A stretch of DNA of 64,000 nt from Candidatus Gastranaerophilales bacterium. GTDB lineage: Bacteria > Cyanobacteriota > Vampirovibrionia > Gastranaerophilales > Gastranaerophilaceae. How positions within the stretch are numbered: position 1 is the stretch's first letter; each line of letters begins with the position of its first letter. Of the stretch, positions 38,621 to 47,069 are shown one piece after another. Made by a program: the position numbers and the translations under genes. Where the stretch lies: the NCBI GenBank assembly GCA_944325005.1, contig CALUYO010000005.1, positions 91,973 through 155,972 on the forward strand, given 5' to 3'. Under the pieces are notes generated by a model. It was not told the origin of the DNA and searched no databases. It saw only the letters and a program-made list of their open reading frames with translations.

Positions 38621-39110
38621 ATTTAATATTTTTAGCGAAAATATTTATGAAAGCTGGGATATAGATGAAAAATGTTTTATAGCGACTGCAAAAAAGATCC
38701 TAAAATTTTACCTTTCGGCTCCTGAGGTTTATGAGAAATCATGCCTGTCGGGATTTGAATATAAAACAATATCATTTGATTTTCTATACTGTAGCAGCCG
38801 GAAAACTCATGAAATAAACAGAGAATACAGAAATAAAGATTATCCTGCGGATATAATTACTTTTGCAATATTTGCAGATAGTGAGGAAAAGTTTATTTTT
38901 GACGGAGAAATTAATCTTGGAGAAGTTATTATTGCTCTGGATAAAGTTGTTGAGGAAGCAGAAAGAAAGAATACATCAAAAGAATATGAACTTTCTTTTT
39001 TAATAAGCCATGGGATTTTGCATTTACTCGGATTTGACCACCAGACAGAAGAGGACTATAATTTTGTTATAGATTTACAAAATAAAGCACTGGAAAGTAT
39101 AGGGGTATGA
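38613..39110 (+). CDS. ybeY: endoribonuclease YbeY
   Basis: A zinc endoribonuclease for 16S rRNA 3' processing and ribosome quality control. The signature HGILHLLGFDH (three zinc His) is at about residues 131-141, and NREYRNKDYPADIITFA at about 69-85. 165 residues is usual. It overlaps pgpH upstream and dgkA downstream. Confidence 0.93.
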   Translation: MTKFNIFSENIYESWDIDEKCFIATAKKILKFYLSAPEVYEKSCLSGFEYKTISFDFLYCSSRKTHEINREYRNKDYPADIITFAIFADSEEKFIFDGEINLGEVIIALDKVVEEAERKNTSKEYELSFLISHGILHLLGFDHQTEEDYNFVIDLQNKALESIGV

Positions 39111-39484
39111 CAAAGTTTAAACAACAAGGTTTTTCAAATACCTTCAAAAACGCTAGGAAAGGTATGCGTCTTGTCTTAAAATCTGAGGTAAATATCAGAG
39201 TTCATTTTTGTATCGCAATGGTAGTTATGGCACTGGCATTTGTTCTTGATTTCAGTATTGAAAGGATGTGTATTCTACTTTTAACAATAGGTTTTGTAAT
39301 AGTAACTGAGATGGTAAATTCAGCTGTTGAATTTTCTCTTGATGCTGTGTTTCATAATAAATATTCAAGACTGGTTGGTATGGCAAAAGATATATCTGCA
39401 GGTGCTGTGATGTTTGCTTCGGCTGTGGCAATTGTTATTGGGGTCTTGCTTTTTGGCTCTGCTATCTTGAAAATGTTGGTTTAA
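39107..39484 (+). CDS. dgkA: diacylglycerol/undecaprenol kinase
   Basis: A 125-residue membrane kinase of the prokaryotic DAGK family, which in most bacteria phosphorylates undecaprenol for cell-wall synthesis. Three helices are visible, with the catalytic and metal motif TEMVNSAVEFSLDAV at about residues 66-80. The order with pgpH and ybeY supports it. Four-base overlap with ybeY. The promoter of prepilin D begins within its last codons. Confidence 0.88.
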   Translation: MTKFKQQGFSNTFKNARKGMRLVLKSEVNIRVHFCIAMVVMALAFVLDFSIERMCILLLTIGFVIVTEMVNSAVEFSLDAVFHNKYSRLVGMAKDISAGAVMFASAVAIVIGVLLFGSAILKMLV

Positions 39485-39495
39485 TTTGTTATAAT
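39467..39495 (+). promoter_or_regulatory. prepilin D promoter
   Basis: TTGAAA (39467-39472), 17-bp spacer ending AATTTGT, TATAAT (39490-39495). The AATTTGTTATAAT block and AAAGGAGCAT ribosome-binding region also occur before prepilin E. Confidence 0.6.
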
Positions 39496-39532
39496 TAACT
39501 GTAAGAAACTATTAAGTATGAAAGGAGCATTA

Positions 39533-40224
39533 ATGAAAAAATTATTAAATTTTGAAACGCGGGGGGGGGGCGCAATCTAGGCTCCTATGATGGTTTTACC
39601 TTAGCAGAGGTATTGGTCACTCTGGGAATAATAGGAGTTGTTTCTGCCATGACTGTTCCTGCGTTGATGCAAAATCACCAGCGAAAAACGTATGTTGTTC
39701 AACTTCATAAGGTTTACAATGAACTTTCTCAGGCTCTTTTACAGTATCAGACCGATAAAAATGCTGTAAATCTTAAAGAAGCAGGCTTAACATCACAAAA
39801 TGCTGTAGATGAATTAATAAATAAATATTTTAAAGTTGTTCAAAAATGTGATACAATGGATGATTGTTTCGCTGATGAGTACAAAAAAATGAATGGCAGG
39901 GTGCTTAGTGCAGGTGATTATGGCCGCGATAGTACTTCCTTTGTTCTCGCAAGCGGCGCTGCTATTCGTCCTATGGTAGTTGACGGTGCAAGATTATTAA
40001 ATGTTGGCGTTGATATAAATGGAAAAAAGGGCCCCAATATTCAAGGGCGGGATTTATTCTGGTTGTATGTTTATAGTAATGGCTTGATTGATGATATAGG
40101 AGCATCTGCTCCTTTGTCAGAGGAAGATCGTGATAATGCTTTTACGGCTAATTGCTCCGGGGATGGCTCTGCTGCCGGATGTTTTGGAAAAATATTAAAT
40201 GATAACTGGGAAATGACTTATTAA
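39533..40224 (+). CDS. prepilin D, type IV pilin-like, frame broken at a G10 tract
   Basis: The ATG at 39533 follows AAAGGAG by five bases and reads MKKLLNFETRGGG. With ten Gs the frame ends at a TAG three codons later; with 11 it goes RNLGSYDG|FTLAEVLVTLGIIG into a 230-residue prepilin. The body includes VDINGKKGPNIQGRDLFWLYVY and a C-terminus with two close cysteines (TANCSGDGSAAGCFG). Its promoter and leader match prepilin E, not A-C. A downstream TTG at 39613 could start translation but would miss the cleavage site. Confidence 0.8.
39561..39570 (+). repeat. G10 mononucleotide tract in prepilin D leader
   Basis: Ten Gs after ACGC. Eleven would make the prepilin frame continuous. Confidence 0.9.
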
Positions 40225-40250
40225 AAAAGGCTCCATTGGGAGCCTTTTTT
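40223..40250. terminator. bidirectional terminator between prepilin D and glnA
   Basis: AAAAAAGGCTCC, loop ATTG, GGAGCCTTTTTT. It serves both convergent genes. Confidence 0.85.
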
Positions 40251-40253
40251 ATA

Positions 40254-41618
40254 TTAATATCTTTCGAGATATCTTTCTATTTCCCACTGTGAAACATATG
40301 TTCTGAAAGAATCCCATTCCTTTTTCTTTGCAGATAAAAATTCATTGAAAATATGTTCTCCAAGTGCTGCACGTGAAACAAGTGATTTATCAAAATAATC
40401 CAGTGCTTCTGCAAGGCTTCCTGGTAAAGCGTCAATTCTCTGTTTTTTACGTTCTTTGCTCGTCAACTTGTAAATATTGCTTTCAACAGGAGCTGGCGGG
40501 TCTATTTTATTTCTAACGCCATCCAGACAGGCCTCCAAAATAGCCGCGAATGCAAGATATGGATTGCAGGCAGGATCAGGAGAACGCAATTCTACACGGG
40601 TTGAGCTTCCTCGTTTAGCCGGAACCCTTAAAAGTGCGCTTCTGTTTGCCAGCGACCAGGCAAGATAAACAGGAGCTTCGTAGCCGGGTACAAGGCGTTT
40701 AAAGCTGTTTACTGTAGGGTTTAAAATTGCCGTAATACTTTTGACATGTTTGAGCATTCCTCCGATTGAATATTTTGCGATATCTGATAACTGGTATTCG
40801 GCTTTTTCATCAAAAAATGCATTTTTACCGTCTTTAAAAAGTGATACATTACAGTGCATTCCGGAACCGTTAATTCCATAAATCGGTTTCGGCATAAATG
40901 TCGCATGGAGGTTGTGTTTTGCCGCAATTGCTTTTACTGCAATTTTAAAGGTCGCAACATTATCTGCTGCGGTCAAAATATCTGCGTATCTAAAGTCTAT
41001 TTCATGCTGGCCGTCAGCAACTTCATGGTGTGATGCTTCAATATCAAACCCCATTTCCTGTAATGTTAGAACAATATCTGAGCGTACATCTTCGCCTAAA
41101 TCTTCAGGCCCTACATCGTAATACCCTGCACTATCCTGAGTTGTAGTTGTTACATTTCCGTCTTTGTCTTTTGCAAATAAGAAAAATTCTGCTTCAGGCC
41201 CTACATTCATAGAAAATCCCATTTTTTCTGCTTCTTTCATTACTCTTTTTAAGTTACATCTCGGACAGCCTTCAAATGGAGTTCCGTCAGCATTATATAT
41301 GTCGCATATAAGTCTTGCAGAATTAACGCCGTCTGAACCTCGCCATGGGAGTATCTGGAATGAGTTTTTATCGGGGTGGAAGAACATATCCGATGTCTCA
41401 ATGCTTCTAAATCCCTTTATTGATGAACCGTCAAGCATAATTTCATTATTAAGAGCTTTTGCAATATGGTGAGAAGGAATGGTCATATTTTTAACCTGTC
41501 CGTTAATGTCAACGAACTGTAATTTGATGAATTTGATATTATAGTCTTTGATAAAGCCCTTAATATCATCTTCCGTAAACTGCTTGTTGTCTAATCTTGT
41601 GTGCATAAATTTTTTCAT
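40254..41618 (-). CDS. glnA: glutamine synthetase type I
   Basis: A dodecameric enzyme that makes glutamine from glutamate, ammonia and ATP. I start it at the ATG at 41618 (MKKFMHTRLDNKQ), after GGAAAGAGG, because the longer ORF start at 41702 lies upstream of the promoter. That gives 454 residues. Motifs: LDGSSIKGF, GPEAEFFLF, the metal and ammonia site (MHCNVSLFKDGKNAFFDE), NPTVNSFKRLVPGYEAP and RSPDPACNPYLAFA. The C-terminal region is short like GSI-alpha enzymes, and the Tyr adenylylation loop of GSI-beta is not seen. GlmS, in the same window, is a glutamine user. Confidence 0.95.
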   Translation of the reverse strand: MKKFMHTRLDNKQFTEDDIKGFIKDYNIKFIKLQFVDINGQVKNMTIPSHHIAKALNNEIMLDGSSIKGFRSIETSDMFFHPDKNSFQILPWRGSDGVNSARLICDIYNADGTPFEGCPRCNLKRVMKEAEKMGFSMNVGPEAEFFLFAKDKDGNVTTTTQDSAGYYDVGPEDLGEDVRSDIVLTLQEMGFDIEASHHEVADGQHEIDFRYADILTAADNVATFKIAVKAIAAKHNLHATFMPKPIYGINGSGMHCNVSLFKDGKNAFFDEKAEYQLSDIAKYSIGGMLKHVKSITAILNPTVNSFKRLVPGYEAPVYLAWSLANRSALLRVPAKRGSSTRVELRSPDPACNPYLAFAAILEACLDGVRNKIDPPAPVESNIYKLTSKERKKQRIDALPGSLAEALDYFDKSLVSRAALGEHIFNEFLSAKKKEWDSFRTYVSQWEIERYLERY

Positions 41619-41663
41619 GTAGACCTCTTTCCTTCTGTTTAACCTCTTTTTAAATACTTTCTT

Positions 41664-41692
41664 ATTAGAATACTTTTTTAAAAAAAGGTCAA
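41664..41692 (-). promoter_or_regulatory. glnA promoter
   Basis: On the minus strand TTGACC (41692-41687), 17-bp spacer, TCTAAT (41669-41664). Confidence 0.55.
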
Positions 41693-42001
41693 TAGTTTGC
41701 ATATTAAGATTAAGTAAAGGCTAAATAGAAATATATAAAAAAAAATGAATGTTTTTATAAAAATAGTGTTAATTTTGCAAAAAAATGGGAATATATTAAT
41801 TACCAAGGGAGGTATGGGAAAGATTTTATATTAAAACTGGCATTTTGGCAGTCGTTTTAAGTCGTTTAATCTTTGAAATTACCGGTTAAGCTTACTTTAC
41901 AGAACTTTGTAAATAAATGTAAAGAAATAAGCAAGATATAGCAATTATATACTTAAAAAATACTTTATTAATATGTAAGCAATAAATACCAGATAAAAGG
42001 A

Positions 42002-42017
42002 ATTAAATAAACACGAG
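42002..42017 (+). repeat. 16-base intergenic repeat, copy 2
   Basis: Same 16 bases as at 6238-6253. A CA-rich, weakly structured stretch of about 60 bases follows, which ends in another CACGAGG (42074-42080). Confidence 0.4.
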
Positions 42018-42100
42018 ATAATATACACACACTAACTATTTACACTACCTACTACACACTAACCTTCTACACACACGAGGAATTACTAAAAAGAATTCCG

Positions 42101-42130
42101 AACTCTATCGAAAGATAGGGTTTTTTTTTA
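42101..42130 (+). terminator. strong intrinsic terminator with GAAA tetraloop, no gene upstream
   Basis: AACTCTATC, loop GAAA, GATAGGGTT, followed by at least seven Ts. As no + strand gene lies upstream for 1.9 kb except prepilin D, which has its own terminator, it probably ends a small RNA starting near 42000. Confidence 0.7.
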
Positions 42131-42180
42131 TTAAAATTTAAGCAACAATTAATGTTTTTTTTTTTTCGATGAGATTAGTT

Positions 42181-42214
42181 TAATCATTCCCCTCTCTAGA
42201 GATGGGAATGATTA
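42181..42214. repeat. 34-base near-perfect palindrome
   Basis: TAATCATTCCC pairs with GGGAATGATTA, and the centre TCTCTAGAGA is itself a perfect palindrome. Followed by a G-rich stretch, no U-run. It could be an operator, a remnant end of a mobile element or a hairpin in the leader of the next gene. Confidence 0.5.
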
Positions 42215-42410
42215 GAGGATTGCAAGGTGGTGGTGGGCTTCACTGATTACGGATGAGAAATAAGGGAGGGTATTAATATGTAACGAAATGTAAAAAGAAC
42301 AAACATGCCTGAAACGTTGTTATAAGATAGGATGCGGTGCAGAAATAGCAATTTTTTTTATCTTCCTGTTTTAATATAAATATAAGGTTAAAAATGTGGA
42401 AAGGTTTGTA

Positions 42411-43598
42411 ATGTTAAATTCAATATCTCCTGTCAGTATGAATAAAGTTGCATTCAAAGGTGAAATTCCTGAGCAAAAATTACAAGAAAAAGAAGCTGAA
42501 AAACAGTGCAGCAAGAGTTGGATGCTCTGGACAGGTCTAGCTGCATTAGGTGCTGTCGGGGTATATTTAGCAACAAGAGGCAAAAAAGGTACTGAAACGA
42601 TTGAAAAAGGTGCTGAAAATGCAACAGAACAGATTAAAGATATGGCTGTTGATGCATTTAAAAAAGCCGGAAATAAATTTGAAAAGGGTAAGGCAAAATT
42701 TGCAAACGGGGATGCTTATACCGGAAATTTAACCCAAAAGCTCAAGGACGGCAAAACCGTTATAAGAGAATATAAAGACGGGATGCTTCAAAAGGTATCG
42801 AAAATGGATGGTGAAAAAGTCCTTTCTTCAAAATTCTATACCTATGACGATAAAGGTATGTTGACCGGTGTTGTTGAGAATAACAAAGATGTATTATTTA
42901 ATGCTTCAATAAATAATGGTTTTAAAACAATAAAAACATCCAAATCAACAATTGGAAAAGATCTCGAAACAGGTAAACTAAAAAGATTGATAATAGATGG
43001 TAAGTGTGATAAACGGTTTTATTATGATAAAGAGGGCAAGTTGAAGTTTGTAAAACATGATTATACGGATAAAGGTGTCTTTAAGCATGATTTTATTGCA
43101 TACTATCCCGATGGAAAGAATGTAAGATTTGTTAATCACAGTAATATTGGTGCTGAGTTTTATGATGTAAATGGTAATGTTGTTGATAAAATCCAAATTG
43201 ATTTGGTAAGAGGTGGTAAATCTTATTCTTATGATAATTTGGATAGAAGTGAGATTATAGAATTATCTCAAAAAGATTATAAATTAAGAGACGAGAAAGG
43301 AAAAGTAAAAGCTTGGCTAGGTATTATGAATAGACCTGATTTTCAGGATCGCAGCATAAGCATTACAAATAATGGCAAAAAATATACTGTTTCATTTGAC
43401 AATACCGGAAAAAATATTGAGATAGTTGATGATATTAATCGCAAAAAGCTTTCGCCGGATGCAGATAAAAAATTATTTGATAAAATAGTTACAGATGCAC
43501 GAAATGCATATAAAGAAATTATCACAAAGCATAAAAAAGCATTAAGATTACGAAATGAACTACAACAAGCTGATAGAGAATACCAGCGGATGCATTAA
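42411..43598 (+). CDS. protein of unknown function with N-terminal F-x-G motif and repeat strands
   Basis: A 395-residue protein. I place the start at the ATG at 42411 (after AAAGG); a GTG at 42396 is upstream. The N-terminus reads MLNSISPVSMNKVAFKGEIPEQ. A single membrane helix (about residues 35-52, MLWTGLAALGAVGVYLA) follows, then a helical linker and about 250 residues of short beta units resembling MORN/RHS-like strand repeats (GDAYTGNL, FYTYDDKGMLTG, RFYYDKEGKLKFV, EFYDVNGNVVD). The C-terminus is charged helix. Probably membrane-anchored with a repeat domain; function unknown. Confidence 0.6.
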   Translation: MLNSISPVSMNKVAFKGEIPEQKLQEKEAEKQCSKSWMLWTGLAALGAVGVYLATRGKKGTETIEKGAENATEQIKDMAVDAFKKAGNKFEKGKAKFANGDAYTGNLTQKLKDGKTVIREYKDGMLQKVSKMDGEKVLSSKFYTYDDKGMLTGVVENNKDVLFNASINNGFKTIKTSKSTIGKDLETGKLKRLIIDGKCDKRFYYDKEGKLKFVKHDYTDKGVFKHDFIAYYPDGKNVRFVNHSNIGAEFYDVNGNVVDKIQIDLVRGGKSYSYDNLDRSEIIELSQKDYKLRDEKGKVKAWLGIMNRPDFQDRSISITNNGKKYTVSFDNTGKNIEIVDDINRKKLSPDADKKLFDKIVTDARNAYKEIITKHKKALRLRNELQQADREYQRMH

Positions 43599-43631
43599 TC
43601 CTTTCCTTTAACTCATCGTCAAGAAATAGTG

Positions 43632-45548
43632 TTAAATAATCGGTTGGTACACCATATCAATATATTTTTGATAATTTTCCGGCTCAAAAAATCCGACGGA
43701 AAATTCCGCGCAATTATAACCAAGCTGCTGGGCATCCGGAACTTCTATAGGCGGCCCAGCCGGAGTTGAGCGGGACGGGTTTTTAGGATTGGAAATTACG
43801 CCTGTACTCCTTAAAAGTGTTATAAGAAGCGACTTTTCTTTTACTTCGTATTCTGTTAGGCCTTTTGTTATAACCCCAAATCCTTGAGCGCCGACGAATC
43901 TCTGCATAGGTGCAAAATTCGTTTTAACTTCAAGACCTCTTGTTTTTGGCAGGTGCATTCTCATATCATAATTCGGGTCAAATTCTCTGCGGATTATGGT
44001 ATTCATATCCTCAGAGAAAGTTTCCATTACCGGAGATTTGAGGTTAAATTTTACCTGCCAGAGTTTATTTTTAAGTTTGTTATCCAATTCAATTTTAAAG
44101 TTTACAAGTTCGCCTTGAATTTCCACCTGTACATCAAAAAAACTTGTTTTTATAATGTTATTTTTGAAAGAATAAATTTCGGCTTTTTCTCCTTTGTCAT
44201 CTTCTACGGCGCCAAAATTGTAGGTGTCCCCTTCGTCTTTAAAGCGTACAAATTCCATTTCAACCTGACCTATACGGATTTTGCCGTTTTTCACTTCAAT
44301 ATTTATTTCGGGCTTTACTGCAGGGGAATATTTAAGGGTATAAATGTCCGTAAAATCTTCTGTTACGGGGATTTTTTGAGTGTCGTAGAGGAGCGAGTTT
44401 TCTACCCCGAAATGTTTTGAGATAACTTTGTATTCCGGCATAAGCTCCTTGCTTTGCATAACAGGAGTTTTAAATTTATATTTGAGCCTTAATTCTTCAA
44501 TAATTGTGTTTGCGATTTGGATAATTTTTTCGTAGCGTGTAATATTTTCCCTGTGCACCAGATCTGTACTACATCCGTAAATGCCGTCGTGTGCCTGGTT
44601 TTTTAAAATAAGTTTGTAAGCATACTCTATGACTGCGTCATATTGAGAGCCGTATTTTTTCTGTAATTTGTCAGCCTGTTCAAGCAGATATGTGCATTTT
44701 ACATTATATTGTTTAAGCTTCATTCTCGCAGAAAACGAACCTTGAAGAATAAATGTCAGACTGTTATCTCTGAGTTCGTCATTCCATTCAAAATTTTTAA
44801 AATTATCTTTTACAAGTTCAAAATATTCAAACGGATCAGATAATTTTATTTCGTAATCTTCAAGCAGGCAGTTGACTTTTGATATTTGTTCTGCAATATC
44901 AGGCTCAACACCTAAGTGATCGGCCCCGATTGGCAATAACAAATAATCCTTTGATTTCGCTGCAATTTTATCAAGATTTCCTTTAAGCCATTTGGCTTTT
45001 TCTTCAATTGTCATAGACGAAGAAAAAATATCCATAAAATATCCGCGGATGAGATTTACGGTATTAACTCCGTTAAATGTGAATTCCGATGGGATATCTC
45101 CGCATCCTCTCCATACAACACATTTATCAATACCGAATTTTTGCAAAATGTTCGGGATATTTTTGCTATGGCCGAAAGTATCGGCAAAATATCCTATGAA
45201 ATCCGTACATCCAAAGTCTTTTGATATTTTTAATCCAATTTCGAGATTTTTTTCAAAAACAGTTTTATCTGTAAGAAATTCATCAATGAGTGTGTAAAAC
45301 GGCCCGATAAATAATTTTTTTTCAGCGATGAATTTTCTGATAATATGTTCTTTTTCGGGTCTTATTTCTAAATAGTCAAGAAGAGCACCTACCTGTCCGT
45401 CAAAGTAGAATGACGGGATTTTATTATTCTCGAGAAGTTCAAGAACATTATCAAAAACTCTTAAAAGTCTTAATCTGAAAACCTCAAATTCTCTGTACCA
45501 TTCCCTGTCCCAGTGGGTATGTAAATATGCAATAACTGTTTTTTTCAT
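43632..45548 (-). CDS. GH38-family alpha-mannosidase-like
   Basis: A glycoside hydrolase of family 38. HTHWDREWYREF at the N-terminus corresponds to the zinc motif HxHxD, FADTFGHSKNIPNIL holds the nucleophile Asp (compare DPFGHS), and NQAHDGIYGCSTDLVH the fourth zinc ligand (compare HHDAxxGT). The start ATG at 45548 gives about 638 residues; a longer ORF adds 12 unlikely residues. It is shorter than typical GH38 (800+), mainly lacking the last beta domains, though the end is regular. No signal peptide, so cytoplasmic, cutting imported mannosides or 2-O-mannosylglycerate-like substrates (MngB type). Confidence 0.82.
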   Translation of the reverse strand: MKKTVIAYLHTHWDREWYREFEVFRLRLLRVFDNVLELLENNKIPSFYFDGQVGALLDYLEIRPEKEHIIRKFIAEKKLFIGPFYTLIDEFLTDKTVFEKNLEIGLKISKDFGCTDFIGYFADTFGHSKNIPNILQKFGIDKCVVWRGCGDIPSEFTFNGVNTVNLIRGYFMDIFSSSMTIEEKAKWLKGNLDKIAAKSKDYLLLPIGADHLGVEPDIAEQISKVNCLLEDYEIKLSDPFEYFELVKDNFKNFEWNDELRDNSLTFILQGSFSARMKLKQYNVKCTYLLEQADKLQKKYGSQYDAVIEYAYKLILKNQAHDGIYGCSTDLVHRENITRYEKIIQIANTIIEELRLKYKFKTPVMQSKELMPEYKVISKHFGVENSLLYDTQKIPVTEDFTDIYTLKYSPAVKPEINIEVKNGKIRIGQVEMEFVRFKDEGDTYNFGAVEDDKGEKAEIYSFKNNIIKTSFFDVQVEIQGELVNFKIELDNKLKNKLWQVKFNLKSPVMETFSEDMNTIIRREFDPNYDMRMHLPKTRGLEVKTNFAPMQRFVGAQGFGVITKGLTEYEVKEKSLLITLLRSTGVISNPKNPSRSTPAGPPIEVPDAQQLGYNCAEFSVGFFEPENYQKYIDMVYQPII

Positions 45549-45679
45549 ATATAAATTTTTAGCATATATTTTTATGTTTGGCAAAATTTTAATATAAATT
45601 ATCTGATAAGTATTACTCTTTTGTGTAATGAATTTTATTTTTTATTAAATTATCCTCACTTTTAAAGAGGTGAGGTTAA

Positions 45680-46486
45680 ATGAAAAAAATAATTTTATTA
45701 TCAGGTGTCTTATTACTTATTGCAGGTTCTGCTCAGGCAGGAATATTATCTAATATATTCGGTTTCGGGAATAACTATAATAACGGTTATTATTACTCTC
45801 CGAACTATCGTTATATGAATAGGGGTTATTATCGACCGCCAAGGTACAGTAATTATTATAATAATGGCTACTATTATAATCGCAGACCATATAATTATAA
45901 CAGGTATTATAATAACGGATATAGAGGAAACTATTATAGACGTCCTGTGATTTATAAAACGAATGTTAAAAGAAGTTTGAATGATGTTAATGAGAAAATG
46001 GTTGCGGAGAAATTATCAGGCATTGACAGACTTGAACGTAAAATTTTACTGCAAACTTATGAGTATGAAACCCCTCAAAGTCGTATAGAAAGACTCGAGC
46101 AGAAAATTTTCGGAGCATCACAGGCAGGGGATTTAAAGGAACGTTTATCAACACTTAAAAGTGCGGCAAAAAATTATAAGACTTTTAACCAGGCCTATAA
46201 TTCGGACTATTCTGATTATTCGGCAGAACAGTCATACAGACCACCAATTTTTACAGGTTCTTCAGGAGCCGGATGGCAAAATACTCTATGGGGAAATTTT
46301 AAAAATCAATTTGTAGGTATGCCTACAGGGTTTACACCTGCAATGGATCCTGCGTATATGGATTACTTTGAAGCTGAGCGTGCCATGATGGGGAATGGCC
46401 AGTCAGTGGATTACAGGACAAACAGGGGATATCACAGATCAAATACTAACCGCGGAATGACAACAGGGGTTACCATATTAGATTGA
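45680..46486 (+). CDS. secreted Tyr/Asn-rich protein with paired LERKI motif
   Basis: A 268-residue protein with a signal peptide (MKKIILLSGVLLLIAGSAQA|G). Residues 25-95 are low complexity, mostly Tyr, Asn, Arg and Gly (repeats such as YYNNGYYYN). Residues 100-165 hold two similar units, GIDRLERKILLQTYEYETPQ and RIERLEQKIFGASQAGD, a tandem motif seen in cyanobacterial and Melainabacterial envelope proteins. The rest is polar. Surface or envelope location is likely; the Tyr/Asn-rich part may be adhesive or self-assembling. Confidence 0.65.
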   Translation: MKKIILLSGVLLLIAGSAQAGILSNIFGFGNNYNNGYYYSPNYRYMNRGYYRPPRYSNYYNNGYYYNRRPYNYNRYYNNGYRGNYYRRPVIYKTNVKRSLNDVNEKMVAEKLSGIDRLERKILLQTYEYETPQSRIERLEQKIFGASQAGDLKERLSTLKSAAKNYKTFNQAYNSDYSDYSAEQSYRPPIFTGSSGAGWQNTLWGNFKNQFVGMPTGFTPAMDPAYMDYFEAERAMMGNGQSVDYRTNRGYHRSNTNRGMTTGVTILD

Positions 46487-46575
46487 CTTTTTGCCCGTCA
46501 TCATTAATATCATACATATAGATGTTTATACCACTCTTAAAATAAGTAATAATTAACACAGAAGAGTGGTATAAA

Positions 46576-47067
46576 ATGCCTTTCAGATACAGATTACAAA
46601 AAGTTCTTGAATTCCGAATCCGTAAAAAGGAAGAACAGCTTAACGTTGTTCAAAAAGCTCAGCAGGCAGTTTTTATTGCCGAGGAAAATATAAGAAAAAA
46701 CGAGGAAGAAATCAGAACAACAAAACAGAATATGCGTCATGCCGATCCTATGATGTATGAAACTTATGATAAGTATTTGGTTCACCTCTGGGACAAGGCA
46801 GAAAAACTTGAAGAAATCAGAGCTGAGGCGCAGAGAAAACTTGATGAAGAAAAGGCAATATTAGTAAAGCTCGAGCAGGGTGTAAAGGTTCTTGAAAAGC
46901 ACAAAGAAAAACACAGGGAAGCTTACATCGCAGAAGAAAAAGCCGCAGAACTGAAGCAATATTCGGAACTCGGTGTGACAAGGTATTTCCGGCAGAGTCA
47001 GGAAAAAGCCGAAGAAGATGAGGAGATCCTCAAAGAGTTAGAGAAGATAGACGGAGGTAGTTATTAA
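46576..47067 (+). CDS. fliJ: flagellar export protein FliJ-like
   Basis: A 163-residue, almost wholly coiled-coil protein. The N-terminus PFRYRLQKVLEFRIRKKEEQLN matches the start of FliJ proteins, a stalk-like component of the flagellar type III export ATPase complex. The next gene looks like fliK, which supports the call. Two bases separate its stop from the next start. Confidence 0.75.
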   Translation: MPFRYRLQKVLEFRIRKKEEQLNVVQKAQQAVFIAEENIRKNEEEIRTTKQNMRHADPMMYETYDKYLVHLWDKAEKLEEIRAEAQRKLDEEKAILVKLEQGVKVLEKHKEKHREAYIAEEKAAELKQYSELGVTRYFRQSQEKAEEDEEILKELEKIDGGSY

Positions 47068-47069
47068 AA

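Larger units (their letters stand above)
41703..42410. other. 708-base gene-free region between glnA and the unknown gene at 42.4 kb
   Basis: No ORF of note is present. It contains the 16-base repeat copy 2, a CA-rich stretch, a strong + strand terminator at 42101-42130 and a 34-base palindrome at 42181-42214. The first 250 bases are AT-rich with no clear structure. A transcript ending at the 42101 terminator (a small RNA) would explain the layout. Confidence 0.5.

Noticed and set aside
41618..41702. N-terminal extension of glnA to 41702
   Set aside because: The promoter lies inside it and the start at 41618 has a good ribosome-binding site and family-like length.
42024..42080. CRISPR-like CA-rich repeats
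   Set aside because: No regular repeat-spacer structure; only low-complexity CA sequence.
43884..44420. 178-codon + strand ORF inside the GH38 gene
   Set aside because: Antisense shadow of a well-supported enzyme.
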